Both the position numbers and the translations under genes were made by a program. Positions 24,740 through 36,779 of a stretch of 64,000 nt of DNA are shown piece by piece. Source of the DNA: Cymbidium sinense (Eukaryota; Streptophyta; Magnoliopsida; Asparagales; Orchidaceae); contig CM038216.1 in the NCBI GenBank assembly GCA_021442155.1, positions 154,033,009 through 154,097,008 on the forward strand, written 5' to 3'. Below the pieces are notes generated by a model, which saw only the letters and a list, made by a program, of their open reading frames with translations, did no database searches and had not been told where the DNA came from. Each line of letters begins with the position of its first letter. Position 1 is the stretch's first letter.

Positions 24740-27075
24740 TAATTAATTTTAAAGGAAGGAGGGTGGCAACTACTTTGGAGAGAGAATTATCAATTTAAAT
24801 AGTCACTCCATCCATTCCCTTTAGTCATTTGAATTGTGGTTTTTTATAAAAATCATTTATGTCCAATTCCATAATAGAAACATTACATTTTCACTCACAC
24901 TTATTTCTAATAATTTTCTTTAGATTAGATCCACTTACCACAATCCTAAATCTTCTTTTAATTATTAGTGGATAAAGTTTACACTAATTAGAAAAAAAAA
25001 AATTCTATTTTTTTAAATTTTGAAGAAAATTTGAAACTTTTGAGATTTGAGGTAGACATATTTCTATATTATATACAATTTATTTTAAGTAATCGTTTGG
25101 TCTATCTTTGTTGTACTACTTCTAAGGGATTATACATTCTAGATTGGATTATTTCTTTGTGTTGGTCAACCATAGTGACTCAAACTTTAAATGCACTTCA
25201 AGTATTAGCATCTAAACCATATATTACTCATTGAGCAAGCCCTCCAATCAAATTTGAGCCGCTTCGAGTGATCGAATCCTAGGACACATCAATTGTGGTA
25301 TCAAAGCCAATCCAAGATTGTGAGAAGTTTAGAAATTTTTAACTTGAAGTTGTAAGAGTTGGTAAATACTATCATTTTTTTAATTTTAAATTAATAAAAT
25401 TTCATATTTAAATTTGACCATAAAACATTTTCTTATAAACTTAATTATATGTTTTGTAAATAAAAATGCTTCCATTTGATGAAAATAGTTTTTATTATAT
25501 GATGTTATGGTTCAAATATATAATATAAAAAACATGATTGTTGATATAAGAGAGATGAGTTTAAAATTTTTTGAAAAGTTAAGAAATTTTAGAAATGTTT
25601 TAAATAATAAATGCTAGATTTATAATTCTCATGAGTCGCTTGAAAATAACACTAATATTATGCCACAAGAAACTAATCTTAAAGTCGCTATTAAAGTTGA
25701 TACTATTGCCATCACCTTCACCACTATATCTCCTCCATTTAATTTTAACAACCTATCTATAACCTCTAATTATTCCTTAATAATTTCAAGTTGTCAATAT
25801 GTTGCTATGAAAGTTCAATAATAAAAATAATACCAAATGTTTTCAAGTTAATCAATTTGGAGGAAGTTGACCAAATTTTTTACAAGTGGTATCACATAAT
25901 AAACTCTCTATCGCTACATATACTCCAAAACCTATTACATGCCACTTCACTCTTCAAAGAAGAGTTCTTTAAGGTCAAAGAGAATTGATGTTGCACAAAG
26001 TGTCAATGCAAGGAGAAATGGCCCCACTATAAGTGCTCAAGCAAGAAAAGTTGAAGCAAAGCATTGAGGTCCAATCACAAAGAGAAGAATGAAGATCTTA
26101 ACTTAATAAATATTATTTTATTTTAATTATGTAAACATAGTGTGAAATATTATATTTTTATGTGTTCGCCAATTGTTATAGCTTGAACATTTAAATTTCA
26201 AAATTCAAAAGCTTAGAATTTTGGAATTTGATCATCAAATATATTGGGAGATTATTTAAATTAATGGAACTATAATAATTTGCATCAAATAATTATAAAA
26301 TCAATAATTTGTGGCTAATCAAGAGAGAATTAAGTGGTTTGGGTGGTTATAGGATAGTTTTTGGTAGCAAGCATTTCCATCCTTTATTTGAAATTTTCAA
26401 TCTTGTGTGGACTTATAATATATATTTGTGGAATGAAATCTTATGGTGGAATTATTATTGTTGCTAAAAAGTTAGATCTTGGTGAATTTGGTGAGTGAAA
26501 AATATGTTATTTTATTTTGCTTTTAATATTAAAAAAAATTAAAAAATTCTCCATTAAATCCTCCCAAATTAAACTATAATTCCATCCTTGGTGTTTTTGG
26601 CCAAGGACTTGAAATACATCTAGTCTACTTTTAAATAGTGTTTAGTGGCAAACCCCATCTAAAACTCTTAGAAAACTCTATTTTTTACTAGAAACATTAG
26701 ATTTTCACTTGCAAGTATCTATAATAATTTTCTTTAGAATAAGTCCACTTTCTAAAACCCTAAACCCAATTCTAAAAGAAAATCTTGAAAAAAGATCTAA
26801 ACTCTCTTTAAAAAATTTTAAAATTTATAAATTTAGAAGTTGACACATTCTACTATCATTTCCAATTTATTTTGAGTCATGGGGTGGTCTATCTTTGTTA
26901 TAAGAATTCTTAGATGGAGACATAATAAAATTTACACGGACTATTTCTTTGTTATGGTCAACAACTCTAGTGACTTATACCTTAAATGCACTTCAAGTAA
27001 TAGCATCCAAACCAAATGTTACTCTTCTAAGCCTGTTGGAGAAGCAATCAAATTTATTAGTCCAAGTTATCCAAC
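24740..27075 (+). mobile_element. Small LTR-type element with diverged LTR pair (unit A)
   Basis: Two related direct segments, about 24740-25290 and 26535-27060, share 'taataattttctttaga', 'ggtctatctttgtt', 'atttctttgt', and 'aaatgcacttcaagta'. Immediately after the first is TGGTATCAAAGCC (25296-25308), one base off the TGGTATCAGAGC primer site complementary to initiator Met-tRNA, as in many plant LTR elements. The internal part (about 1.2 kb) has a broken frame with clustered Cys and one His near 25988-26040 that could be a decayed Gag zinc knuckle. There is no pol. This looks like an old non-autonomous element, and the LTRs have diverged heavily. Confidence 0.5.
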
Positions 27076-28171
27076 TTGAGGCAACATTAGGGATAAGCAT
27101 AAAGAAAAGAAGAAAAATACAGGCCACATAATGCTTCCAAGAAGAAGAAGCTAATATCTCTCTAACCCATGATAGATGAGAGGTCATGTAAGTGTGGATG
27201 GATAAATTTGTGGTGAAAGAGCATCTACACAAAGTGATCCCAAAGATGTAATGATAGTAGCTATACATGTTGCTAGACAAAACATAAGAAGGGGAAAATA
27301 GGTGTCATCTTGAGGATGTTAAACCAAGCACTTATAGAGAAAGCTTTGCTTTAAAAAAAAGTGTCTAATGAACTAGCATTGCTAACCATCTAGAAGAAAC
27401 AAATTAGACAATAATTTCTTAGTGCATATGTGTGGACTAGTGCCTTAGTGTCAACACCTATATATTGCTAGATTTTAATTTTAACTAGTTTGCATTTGAT
27501 GCATAGGTTCCAAACCTAGGCCTTAACATCGACCACCTAGGGATTGACATTTTTATTATTTTATGCAAGAAAAAGAGTATGAAACAATGTGATTCTTGGA
27601 GATGGACTAGGGAAAAAATTATTAAGATGCTTTTGGGGTAAGAAGCTAAGGAGATAAAGATAAAACTTCAAATCAAGATGTGATCCACCTAATTCCCTAG
27701 AGAGCTTATAAATAAATGATCACTCAAAAAAAATATCATTTTGGAAACACTCCATCATGTTTATTAAGATGCATATGAGTATGTTTTTCATGAGACAGAT
27801 TGATATATATATATATATATATATATTTAACCAAATTTCCCCTAATATTATATTAGGATTTTATGAGATTTAGGCTCTACTTCCTATGAATGCAAGTATT
27901 AATAGTTAATTTCTTACCATAAGAGAGAACTCTCGATTAAGGTTGGAAATAAATATATCTCTATGTGAATTGAAATAGTGTGTGGTATGACATAAATGAC
28001 TATCTAAAAGAAATAGAAAATAGTCTCGATCAAGAATTCATAATTGTCATCTCGAGAATACATTATTCCACAACCAACAGAAGGCTAGTCGTAATGTCCA
28101 GTGAGTTTGATTAGTAGCCATGGGTTGCCACATTTTAGATGTATTGAGTAGACCAGAGTTTTAATATAGGG
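27076..28171. other. Unassigned repeat-derived stretch (unit A)
   Basis: No domain was recognised. It contains a short (TA)n at 27803-27827, which unit B has reduced to a few units near 42972. Otherwise collinear with 42240-43350. Confidence 0.4.
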
Positions 28172-28375
28172 GTGTTCACATGATGAACATATAGATATGA
28201 TTTGCAACCCTTTAAAATGTTATATTTATTTAGATTGTTTGCATAAGAAACTTATAGGTTGGACTTACATCCCTTTGGAATGCCAGTAGGGTGTTTGCAT
28301 GACAAACAGATAGATTGGACTTACATCCCTTGGAATGCCATTATTTTTTTGATTGTTCACAAGATGAATATTAAT
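28172..28375. repeat. ~60-bp minisatellite, about 3.5 units (unit A)
   Basis: Repeating elements are 'gtttgcat.a.aaac', 'ata..ttggacttacatccc' and 'ggaatgcca', with the last partial unit starting 'gttcacaagatgaat'. The first unit is the most diverged. Unit B carries the same array. Confidence 0.7.
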
Positions 28376-28979
28376 TTGTGGTTGAGAGCAGAAACATGGC
28401 TCCTAGGCTATTAAAATGGTGCCTTGATGCTTAATTATTAACACATGTAGCATTATAAGGTAGGAATTCATGTCTTATAACCTTAGGTTCGGCATTGAGG
28501 TGCTTTAGGGCTAGCACTAACTTAAAATGGCATGAGATTGGAATAATTTGATCAGTTGACTAGTGGTCAAACAATATGACATCACACAGACCAACCAAAG
28601 GTCTATTAGGCTGGTGATGGATACACTTTAAATGAAAATGACAAACTTTTGGTAAGTGTGGTAATCATTAGAGCTGATACATCAATGTCTAACATACTTT
28701 TCAATTATGGTATGCTACAAAATTAATTATAATAAATTATAATAAATAGTAAATAATACTCTTTTAATCAACATAACCATTTTGACTAGATGACAAGTTT
28801 GTAACACATGAGAACATACAATCTTAAATCTCGAATCAAAGGCACGCCGACATTGTTAATGTTGCACATCTGAGATCTAGTCTAAATAGGACTCCTACGC
28901 TACGAATTTTTTGATTCTAAAGCCTTGGTTCTTTTTGGAAATCCTTTCTCTCTTAGCTTGTATTTTACTTTAGAAAAGT

Positions 28980-30045
28980 TAACATGCCAGTAAAATAGCT
29001 TAGCAAGGGAAAGAAGAGGGCAGCTATTAGTGACACTAATCGATTTATTAGTGTAGAGGTGGAAGAATGATACCACGATGCTCTCCTATACAAACATCTC
29101 ATCTGAGAGAGAACTTCTTTAATCCAATGAGCATGGAGAGATTATCAATGAATGAGGCTGAGAAGTTGGCCTATGATAACAACCCACGCCATTCCCAGGT
29201 GTGAGAATTCTTGCCAACATGAAGGAGCAGATAATCAAGTTTTCATCATGGGAAAACTAGTAAGTTTTGATAGTAGTACTATTAATGCATATTTTAATAC
29301 AACATATAGTATAGAATCAATATCTCTTCTTTATAATGATCATCCCATTTGATGAAATCTTAATTTTCTCTGCTAGAAATTCTAATGCTCAATGGAAAAG
29401 GCCGAAGGATAAAATTATTAATTTTTCTACTATTGTCCTTATGCCGAGGCTGAACCTTGACATTATTTCATTTCTGCTAAGTTAATGCCCATTGGAAATA
29501 TTTTGGTTAAAGCCATTTTTTTTGCAATTCAAAGGGCTTTACTATGGATATAGAGGATTATTTATAATTTTATTTGTAATATACTTAAGGGTAATACTAC
29601 CATTTGTACAATCATCATTCTTTAGTTTATTCTTTGTGTGTTATAGATGCATGGGAGTCGATGAAGAAGTCTTTATACAAAAGACTAAAGAGAGTAATTG
29701 AAGGATTTGGCAAGACTGGTAGGAGAAAGTTTGCATGCTCTTCACCAGATCCAATCCTCTAAGACCTTAAACGTAAGAAATTGGAGGACAAGTCCCAAAT
29801 TTAAGAAAATGGTTGAGGAAACCAATCAATAGTAGCGTAAATTAGGGAGGAAATTTGATCACCACATGGTTCAGATGCAGTTTTATACATGGCTAAGTTT
29901 AACTAAACACTTGTTCATATGTTTGAAAATTGCAACTTTTATGCGGTCCTAAGTCAGGCTCCTTTTCCTATGGCACCTTAGTATCACCCTTATGTGAGTA
30001 CCCTACCGGAGCTGGAAGAAGAAGAGGAGTAGAATAACAGTGAAT
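28980..30045 (+). pseudogene. PF20167-like plant transposon-associated protein, relic 1 (unit A)
   Basis: Reads in fragments across three frames as the protein family annotated as 'putative plant transposon protein domain'. An N-terminal Lys/Arg-rich start is followed by a Val-stop-Glu-Phe site, a conserved 'GKLVSFDSSTINAYF' segment (about 29250-29295), a degraded middle and an acidic Glu-rich tail near 30015-30030. Unit A has lost the segment that reads SEVTRARA in unit B. In-frame stops and frameshifts rule out function. The family is found scattered in plant genomes within retroelement-like repeats; its role is not known. Unit B has the better-preserved copy. Confidence 0.6.
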
Positions 30046-30239
30046 ACAGTTATTAGTTTTCTCATTATTCTCTTTTGTTTTGTTTTTTTCCTTTCATTCT
30101 TCTTTTTTTATTTATTATAAAAAACTCATTGTAATAAATTTTTGATGTTAATAAAGATGTTCTTTCTTTTCTTTTTTGTGTTTGTCTCTATGAATGCTCT
30201 AATTTAAAACTTAATAATAAACATTTTTAGTTAAAAAAT

Positions 30240-31040
30240 GAACAAGTTGAGGGCTCAACGCCTCGGTGCTATAAAATCAGCATCTTAGCACTATTAAGCT
30301 GAAAGATATAAGTTCAATACATGAGAATGCAGCGCCTCGATGCTACATGGGTAGTGTTATGGTGCTATATGTGACTTGGACTTAATATTAAAGAGATCAG
30401 CTGAGTGCCTAAGGTTTAATTTCTCGAGAGTGCAGCACTCTCGATATCTGATTTGTTAGATGAGTATCAAATTTTAATTTTTCTAAGAGTTCAATACCTG
30501 TGTTGGAACATAAGTGCCTTGGCGCTATGAAATGCGTTCCTAAGGGTTCAAGATTGTTGAAAGTGTTGCAACTCAGTGTTCGAACACCAATGCTTTGGCA
30601 CCGTTAAGTGAGTGCTTAAGGTTCAAAATTCTTGAGAGTGTCGTGCCTCGTCGTCTGAGCTGTAGCACCTTCATGTTGTTTCTTCAATGCCTAAGATTTA
30701 ATACTTTTGTGGTAATTTGACTTTTCAACAGCATAATGCCTTAACAATGCTGTTACAAATTTTAGTGCATTAATGCCCTTTTCCTTGCGGATCTAAGATT
30801 AATGAAGGGAGGACTTCATTTCACATCAACCAAGTTAATAATAGATTTCAAGATTTAGTGCCCGAAGGAAAATAATGCTATGGCTGCGCTTAAGAGGTTT
30901 CTTGATTTTGTAACTCGATAGGGTAGCATTGAGGTGCTAGATATTTGGTGCCTCGGCGCAATGTGGTGGAGCATCAAATACTTCATTCTCGAGAGCTTAG
31001 CACCTCGGCATTGGGAGATAGCATCACAACGTCGCGAAGC
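30240..31040. repeat. Stretch dense in 'gcctcggcgct'-type motifs (unit A)
   Basis: Variants of an 11-12 bp near-palindromic motif (gcctcggtgct, gcctcgatgct, gccttggcgct, gcctcggcgca, gcaccttcatg) recur every 30-80 bp, with 'cttaagg' and 'ctcgagagtg' phrases between them. Adjacent AT-rich DNA lacks them. No coding frame survives. It is probably the non-coding part of a retroelement. Confidence 0.65.
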
Positions 31041-31169
31041 ATAAGCTGTATTTTTTAGACCAGATTCTTTTATAATTAATAATTTTTATAAAAATTTGAT
31101 GGCATAATATTTTAGCAGTGCTATATTATATGGTAGTTTAGTGCAAGAAGTACTCTTCTAGTACTTCTT

Positions 31170-31660
31170 TCTTATTCCAAATCAAAGATCGATGGAGGGA
31201 GGATTTTTATCTCATGCTGAAACCAAATTTGGCAACAGAGGCCTTTTAGACTTAAAATTCTTGGGATTCTTCCGCCTAAAATGTTTATTAACAAAATTGA
31301 AATCTTACTCCAGATCTAAGATCGACGGAGAGGAACTTTTCATTTTTTGCCGGATCTAAGATCTATTATGGAATTCTTCTGAATTTTCTTTATGGAAAAA
31401 GAAATTGCATAGAAGAACTTTTTACCTAGAGTTTGCAACAGTTGCACTTGGCTTTTGCCTCATGAGAGTAGAACATACCCCTTGTATAGCGGCAAGAATA
31501 CTTTGTAGAGGGCATTTGAGAGTACTTGGAAAAGATAGAGGGAGTTTAGAATCAATTCTAAGAATTGTGAAATTTCAGCAGTTGAAAGGGGAAGAGAAGA
31601 GGAATGGTAGTGGGCAGTTCCCCCTCTTTTATAGAGGTTTTGGGTAACTGTTCCAACCTT
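31170..31660 (+). other. Repeat stretch with 'gatctaagatcgacgga' motifs and TATA-like element (unit A)
   Basis: Four variants of 'gatctaagatcgacggag' occur near 30788, 31182, 31312 and 31350, two of them followed by 'ggagga(c/t)tt'. Near the end, 'cctcttttatagagg' resembles a TATA region. This fits an LTR or a retroelement promoter, but no partner LTR was found. The 80-codon ORF at 31405-31647 is discussed under rejected items. Confidence 0.4.
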
Positions 31661-32021
31661 TGGCTGGTTTTTCGTTCCATAACTATTCTCCCACTCTTCT
31701 TATGCAGTTATCGCAAGGGATAGTTTTCTTGCTTTTAAAATTGAAGGTCGCATGATAGTGCTGCTTAGAATTTAAGTGGACAACTTCTCGCGCTTGTGTT
31801 TCTAGATTAAGATGGTGACCACCTAGCTATTGCAAATGTCATGGCACCAAGTCTAGATTTTTATTTATTTAATTTTTTATATGCAAATAATAAAAGAAAA
31901 GAAATATTCTTCAAACCACTCCTTTACCACAACCTCGCAATTAGATGACAAAAAAAAAGTTATATTCAAATGCTACTTCATAAAAAATTTGCTAGGCCTT
32001 CTCTTCTAAGTCATATATCTC

Positions 32022-32306
32022 AAAGAGAGGTTTTGACAAACTTAATGGCCATATTTAGGAAATGCTTATTATGAGGAGGTGCATAATTTTGTCGGGTAGC
32101 CTAACCTTGCTTTTGTTTTAGTGGTGTGAGAATTCTATACTAATGTGATGGAATATGTGGATGAAAAATTTTTCATGAGACATAAACAGGTCCTTTTTAG
32201 TGGTAATTGGAATAGTGCATTTTATGGTATTTCAACTTCTCATATGACAAATTCTCTACTTCTATGGAACAATCTTGAATATGAATTTTTAGAAGTGGGC
32301 ATGTGA
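32022..32306 (+). pseudogene. PF20167-like relic 2 (unit A)
   Basis: One plus frame from about 32022 to 32306 reads, with four internal stops, through 'WPYLGNAYYEEVHNF' and 'PNLAFVLVV', then stop, then 'EFYTNVMEYVDEKFFMRH' and 'NWNSAFYGIST'. The order and the Val-(Arg to stop)-Glu-Phe-Tyr site match the N-terminal half of relic 1's family. It is a second, independent fragment of a related element about 2 kb downstream. Confidence 0.55.
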
Positions 32307-33686
32307 TGAAATTTTTTTTTTTTTATGGAAACATCATGAACTTGTATGCTTTGGGCTTTATTGCTAAATTATGAGTCTAGCATGTATTCATCTTAGCATG
32401 ATTAATCTCCAACAACTATCTAAGTGATGCCACAACACAGAGAGTCACATTGAACTTCATTATTTAGATAACATAACCATCGATTTTGGGTGAAATTGGT
32501 GCTTCGAGCTTAGGAGTCCATATGTCTAATTACAAGAACCAAATAGAGAAGTTTATGTCACCCTAATGCGTTGTTGCTAGAATCGATTCTTGTAGAAGTT
32601 CAAAAGAAAGAGCCCAATGCTAGACCCATAATTCATGAATGCGTGCAACTAGAAAGCACAATACCTAGGTGCTCGATTCTGCTTCTTAGGAGCTAGCTTG
32701 ACGACTATTACAAAACCCTCAATTCTCAACAAATTTCTCACCTTTTGGGGATGAGTCAAGTCAACCCAATTTAATGATTTTTTATGCATGAAAGAGGGAC
32801 TTCTTCACCTATTATTTAGCACTATTTTTAGATTTTTAAAAGATCCAAAAGAAGAATTTGTGGAAGCTACTTTATGATCTTTAGAGAAGTCAAGAGGAGA
32901 GATCTCAAGGGCAATGACCAAGGTAGTGAAGAATAGATTCTCAACATTTCCATCAGAGTTCTTCATTCATCTTCTTTTTCATTGTAACAATATTCACAAG
33001 ATTTCAATGATTTTTCTTTCTTTATGAACTAAAGTCCCCTTCTAGGTGTTTAGCTATAAATATGTCGATTTCAATTTTAATAAAAATTGAAGTTTTATTT
33101 TCTCTTAATATCACATATTTTATTTGATGCTTTCTCATTTATTGATTTGACTTGCCAACTTACAATAGTTAAAGATTTATATTTGAAATGGAGAGGTAAA
33201 AAATAGACTTACCATAGACAACCACAATAATAGATCGTGGGTTTGAGAAACCTGCATATAAAAATCCTAGGTATTTGAGAGAAAGGTAGCGACAACTGTG
33301 ATAAAAATCAATTCCCAACTTAAATAAAATTTTAGCCATACAAAAAAAAATTAGCCATACAAAAAAATATTGATGAAACATTATCCCTAAGTTTAATCAT
33401 ATTGAGATTTCTCACATAAATTATTGCTCTACTTAATTAGTAGTATTTTTGATATATTTAAAAATAAATTATAGTTTCTTTTTGTCACGGCACCTCAGTT
33501 TCACCTTCATAATAGTCCATCAACATAATTTTAATAATTGATGCACAATTATTATGGGAGTATACTCACACTTTATTATATAGTGTACTCACACTTTAGT
33601 AGTGTATCATAGATCAATTGGTTAGTGAAAACCTACAATTTATAGAATTAAGTGTCTTAGAGTTAAAGCAAAGAAGAACCTGAAAC

Positions 33687-33687
<1 letters not shown>
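32307..33687. other. Unassigned stretch (unit A)
   Basis: AT-rich and collinear with 47790-49155. Short minus ORFs (such as 33169-33381) are interrupted or altered in unit B. No domain was recognised. Confidence 0.4.

Positions 33688-33720
<33 letters not shown>
33688..33720. repeat. (TA)n(TG)n microsatellite at an A/B length difference
   Basis: About 13 TA units followed by three TG units. Unit B has roughly 370 bp of extra sequence here (49160-49560), itself bounded by TA-rich tracts. Confidence 0.9.
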
Positions 33721-33979
33721 ATGAATTTATCATTAAATTATCTCAAATGTCTAAAAAAATAAAAAAGAAGAAGAAGACGAATGAAACACTCCATGGTAAT
33801 AATATATAAAGGTTGATGGAAACATGGGATTTCTATTTATTTCCAAAGAAATTACCAAAATATCCCCATCAAAATTTTTCTCAAGAAAAAAAAAATTTAG
33901 CCACCTTTCATGCTCAATGGTGAAAATTCCCAATCTTCTTTTAGAAGGCTTCCAACATTAATTTTGCAAGTAATTTATA

Positions 33980-34435
33980 AATTATTTGGTTTGATGACTT
34001 TTGAATGTATAATATAGTAAATACATGTGATTTTAACTTTTCGTGTGTTTGGCATGATGAAAAGTAAAATTTCAAAGTAATGTGATGTATTTAGAATATA
34101 TTAGAAGAGTCAATTTTAGTGTATTTGAGATACACCAGCCAATGTAAAGTGCTATCATCATCTCCGCCGATGGTAACCCACCGCCGCTCGCCGTCGGCCA
34201 TACGATCGTTATCGCCGCCACCAACACTACTACGGCACCTACACGCCCAATCGCCACCCACAACCGAAAAATATTTTACATTACATTTATTGTACCAATA
34301 ATAATAATAATAAACTTATGTATTTATTGAGTTTTTAACCAAACAACCTAAAGTAATCCAAATACATTATATTCACTTTACACTATATTTCTCTTATACT
34401 GCATTTCTTTTTCAAGCATCCAAACAACCCCTTAG
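33980..34435. mobile_element. MITE-like segment with imperfect inverted ends and GC-rich centre (unit A)
   Basis: The left part has 'gtgtgtttggcatga' and 'aatgtgatgtattt'; the right part has 'aaatacattata', 'gcatccaaacaacc'. These are roughly inverted phrases, as in small DNA-transposon derivatives. The centre (34175-34265) is a rare GC-rich patch ('ccaccgccgctcgccg'). An (AAT)n run lies at 34290-34311. No target-site duplication could be fixed. Confidence 0.4.
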
Positions 34436-35496
34436 AGAATGATAAAAATGAGACAAATTATAAGGTCGTAGTACAAAAATATTTTTTAAAAGAAAACATG
34501 CAGTGTATTCAATATTTTATTAAGCCTTTTTTTAAATGTTAAAAATAAATTTAAAATTGAAGAAAACTTAATTTCATTCTTCATTGCTTAGGGGCTATTT
34601 AGGATCACCTTTGTTTTTTGTTTAATGTTATATGTTTAAATTTAATTTCATTTATTTTTTGATTCAAAATAAAATATATTTAGTGGTGATAGTTATTTTT
34701 AAAAACAATCAAAACATCTAAAGATTATTATGAGTATTTTTATAAGTAGTGTTATTTATTTTATGAAAAATTTGCATGGATTTTTCTATGATACATGAAT
34801 ATCAGAAATTGTGATAGGGATACATGCATTTTATAAATATGAGTTATTTCTTTGATTGTAAATAAAATAGTTTGAAATATATTTATGTTGATATATTTAC
34901 AATGCAATTTAATACAATTGGTGGCAAAGGACAATAGTGGCAAGCGTGATAGGATTGAAGAGACTGAGAACAATAGGTAACAGTGGATGGGGTAGCAGTA
35001 GAGAGGAGAAGACACGTAGGTGCAGTGACTAGATGACGACAAGCAGCCGCAGCGAGAACTTAGCATGCAAATTTCTTTATTTTGGTAACTTTCAAATGCA
35101 ATGAAGATAAGAAATTTAAATTCATGAAAGTTTTACAAATATTTCTTTTGCTTTATAACTAATTTAATGAAAGTTGGAATGCAAGAAAAGTAATCCAATA
35201 TACTTGACCACAAATGAATAATGTTCAGAGACCTAGAAATTCTTCTCATTCAAATTTATCACATTTTTCTCCAATTATATAGCATATAAGAAAATAACAC
35301 CATACGATTATTATTGCATGTCACAACAATTAACCTTATTTGATATATCACTATTTCCTAAAGGTAATAAATGAAAAATAAAACTTAATTTGTCAATTTT
35401 AAACAAGTCCTTTAATAAAACAACACAATTATTGTACTTGGCACTCATAATGAAAGACTTTCTCTAGTTTCATGTAGGCATGAGTTGTTGAATATA
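34436..35496. other. 3' flank of terpene synthase A, unassigned
   Basis: AT-rich and collinear with 50396-51445. Minus-strand short ORFs here (34761-35066) are not conserved in unit B. No clear polyadenylation signal could be picked for the adjacent gene. Confidence 0.4.
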
Positions 35497-36661
35497 TTAT
35501 ATTGTACTTGAAGTGCATGTAACTCCAATCTCCAAATTTATTTGAATTGGTTCAATAAGAAGAGCAGTGATATTATCTTTCATGGCTTGAGTAGAATTTG
35601 TATAATTGTCTTGGACGTCTTTGTATACTAACTCAATTACCTTTGCCAAGTTGATGATTGTTTGAAGTAAAGGGATAGGTATATTAATTTTAGAAAACAA
35701 GAACTCTCTATTCAATATTTTCCACTCTTCCTCCACCATTTCCCTAAGTTTCTTGCAAGCTTCCTCCTCGGAGCATCCATGTTCCATAGCGTAACACTTC
35801 ACAAAAAGCAACATGTTTTCTTTTTGTTCTTCCTGTAAGAAATTAATCATGTTATTAGCTTATATTCAGCATGATGAATTAAATTATATAAGTAAATATT
35901 TGTTAAACATATTTGGTTTTGAAACTTACCTCATGTGAAGCAATGTCAGTTACAACCCTAGAAAAAAAAATTGATTGATTTAATGATTCGAGGCATACTG
36001 GTCACCCAATCAAAGAAATCTTTAGAAATTTCATCTGCATCCCTATGCAAACCGCATACAAGACAACTATAAGCAGATGTAATAAGGCGACTCTCAAATA
36101 TTCATCAAGCTTTGGAACATATCCATCATTTGCCCATTTGGCTTCTTGAAAGTATGCTTTGCTCAATCGCTTCATCTAAAAAAGTAACATGACATGACAT
36201 ATTACTCACAAGTTTTTTGGGGTGTTAGACATATCAATTGGTATAAAGATTATTACCTCCTCTTTAACATATTGCACACAAAATGAATATTGTTCTTGTT
36301 CTAGTTCAGTTGCATATATTGAGGCAACTTTTGGATATTTTCTGGTTCCCAACTATAATTGATACATAATGAAAATTTAGCTAATTTTAATTAATAAGAA
36401 ATTAATTTTTAAAAAGATTAAGTGGGGTTAATCCATATTTTACCTCTCGATTGCATCAGTAAGTAACTGAAGCTCTTCGATTGTCCCATAAACATCATAA
36501 ATATCATCAAGAATAGATATTAGTGTTGCCACCTTTGTCGTCATCAATCTTGCACGTGAATAGTGGGGTTCAAAGTACACTGAAAGGACCCAAAAATAAA
36601 GCTCTAATAACATATCACGTGTGAAAGACAATTTTTTTGCCAAGCTTAATCCTTCCACCAT
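35497..36661 (-). pseudogene. Terpene synthase A: 5'-truncated pseudogene (exons 4-7)
   Basis: Class I plant terpene synthases ionise prenyl diphosphates in a C-terminal alpha domain; only that part remains. Exons with GT-AG borders: exon 4 36661-36444 (218 bp), exon 5 36352-36257 (96 bp), exon 6 36175-35930 (246 bp), exon 7 35832-35497. Exon 4 retains DDIYD, the Mg-binding motif, but the RXR motif reads RDM, and a one-base loss after WWKD shifts the frame. Exon 5 lacks about 43 bp near 36310 compared with copy B1. Exon 6 has a one-base loss near the LRV codons. Exon 7 is open ('EEQKENMLL' to 'GVTCTSSTI'). Exons 1-3 are missing because a LINE fragment begins in intron 3 at about 36791. The family assignment is firm; TPS-a (sesquiterpene) is the likely subfamily by similarity to B2. 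Confidence 0.9.
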
Positions 36662-36779
36662 CTGCAATGTTGATTACACATCGTTACAAATGAGATAAAA
36701 TTTGAACAATAATTTTAAAAGTTTTTCAAAGTAGATAATGTATTACCCAAAAATATATTTGAGTTATAATCATATAGTA

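Noticed and set aside
26750..26770. 'ccctaaaccc' phrase resembling plant telomere repeat (also near 41900)
   Set aside because: Only about one and a half units, inside an LTR-like segment; not an interstitial telomere array.
31405..31647. 80-codon ORF with a 79-codon counterpart at 46741-46980, seemingly conserved between units
   Set aside because: By eye the two differ by about seven amino-acid-changing and two silent substitutions plus an indel at the end, the pattern of neutral drift. No domain is recognisable, and it sits in a repeat with TATA-like sequence.
34119..34301. Overlapping Pro/Arg/Ser-rich and Val/Ala-rich ORFs on both strands of the GC patch
   Set aside because: Open on both strands only because of GC-rich CCG-type repeats; not matched in unit B.
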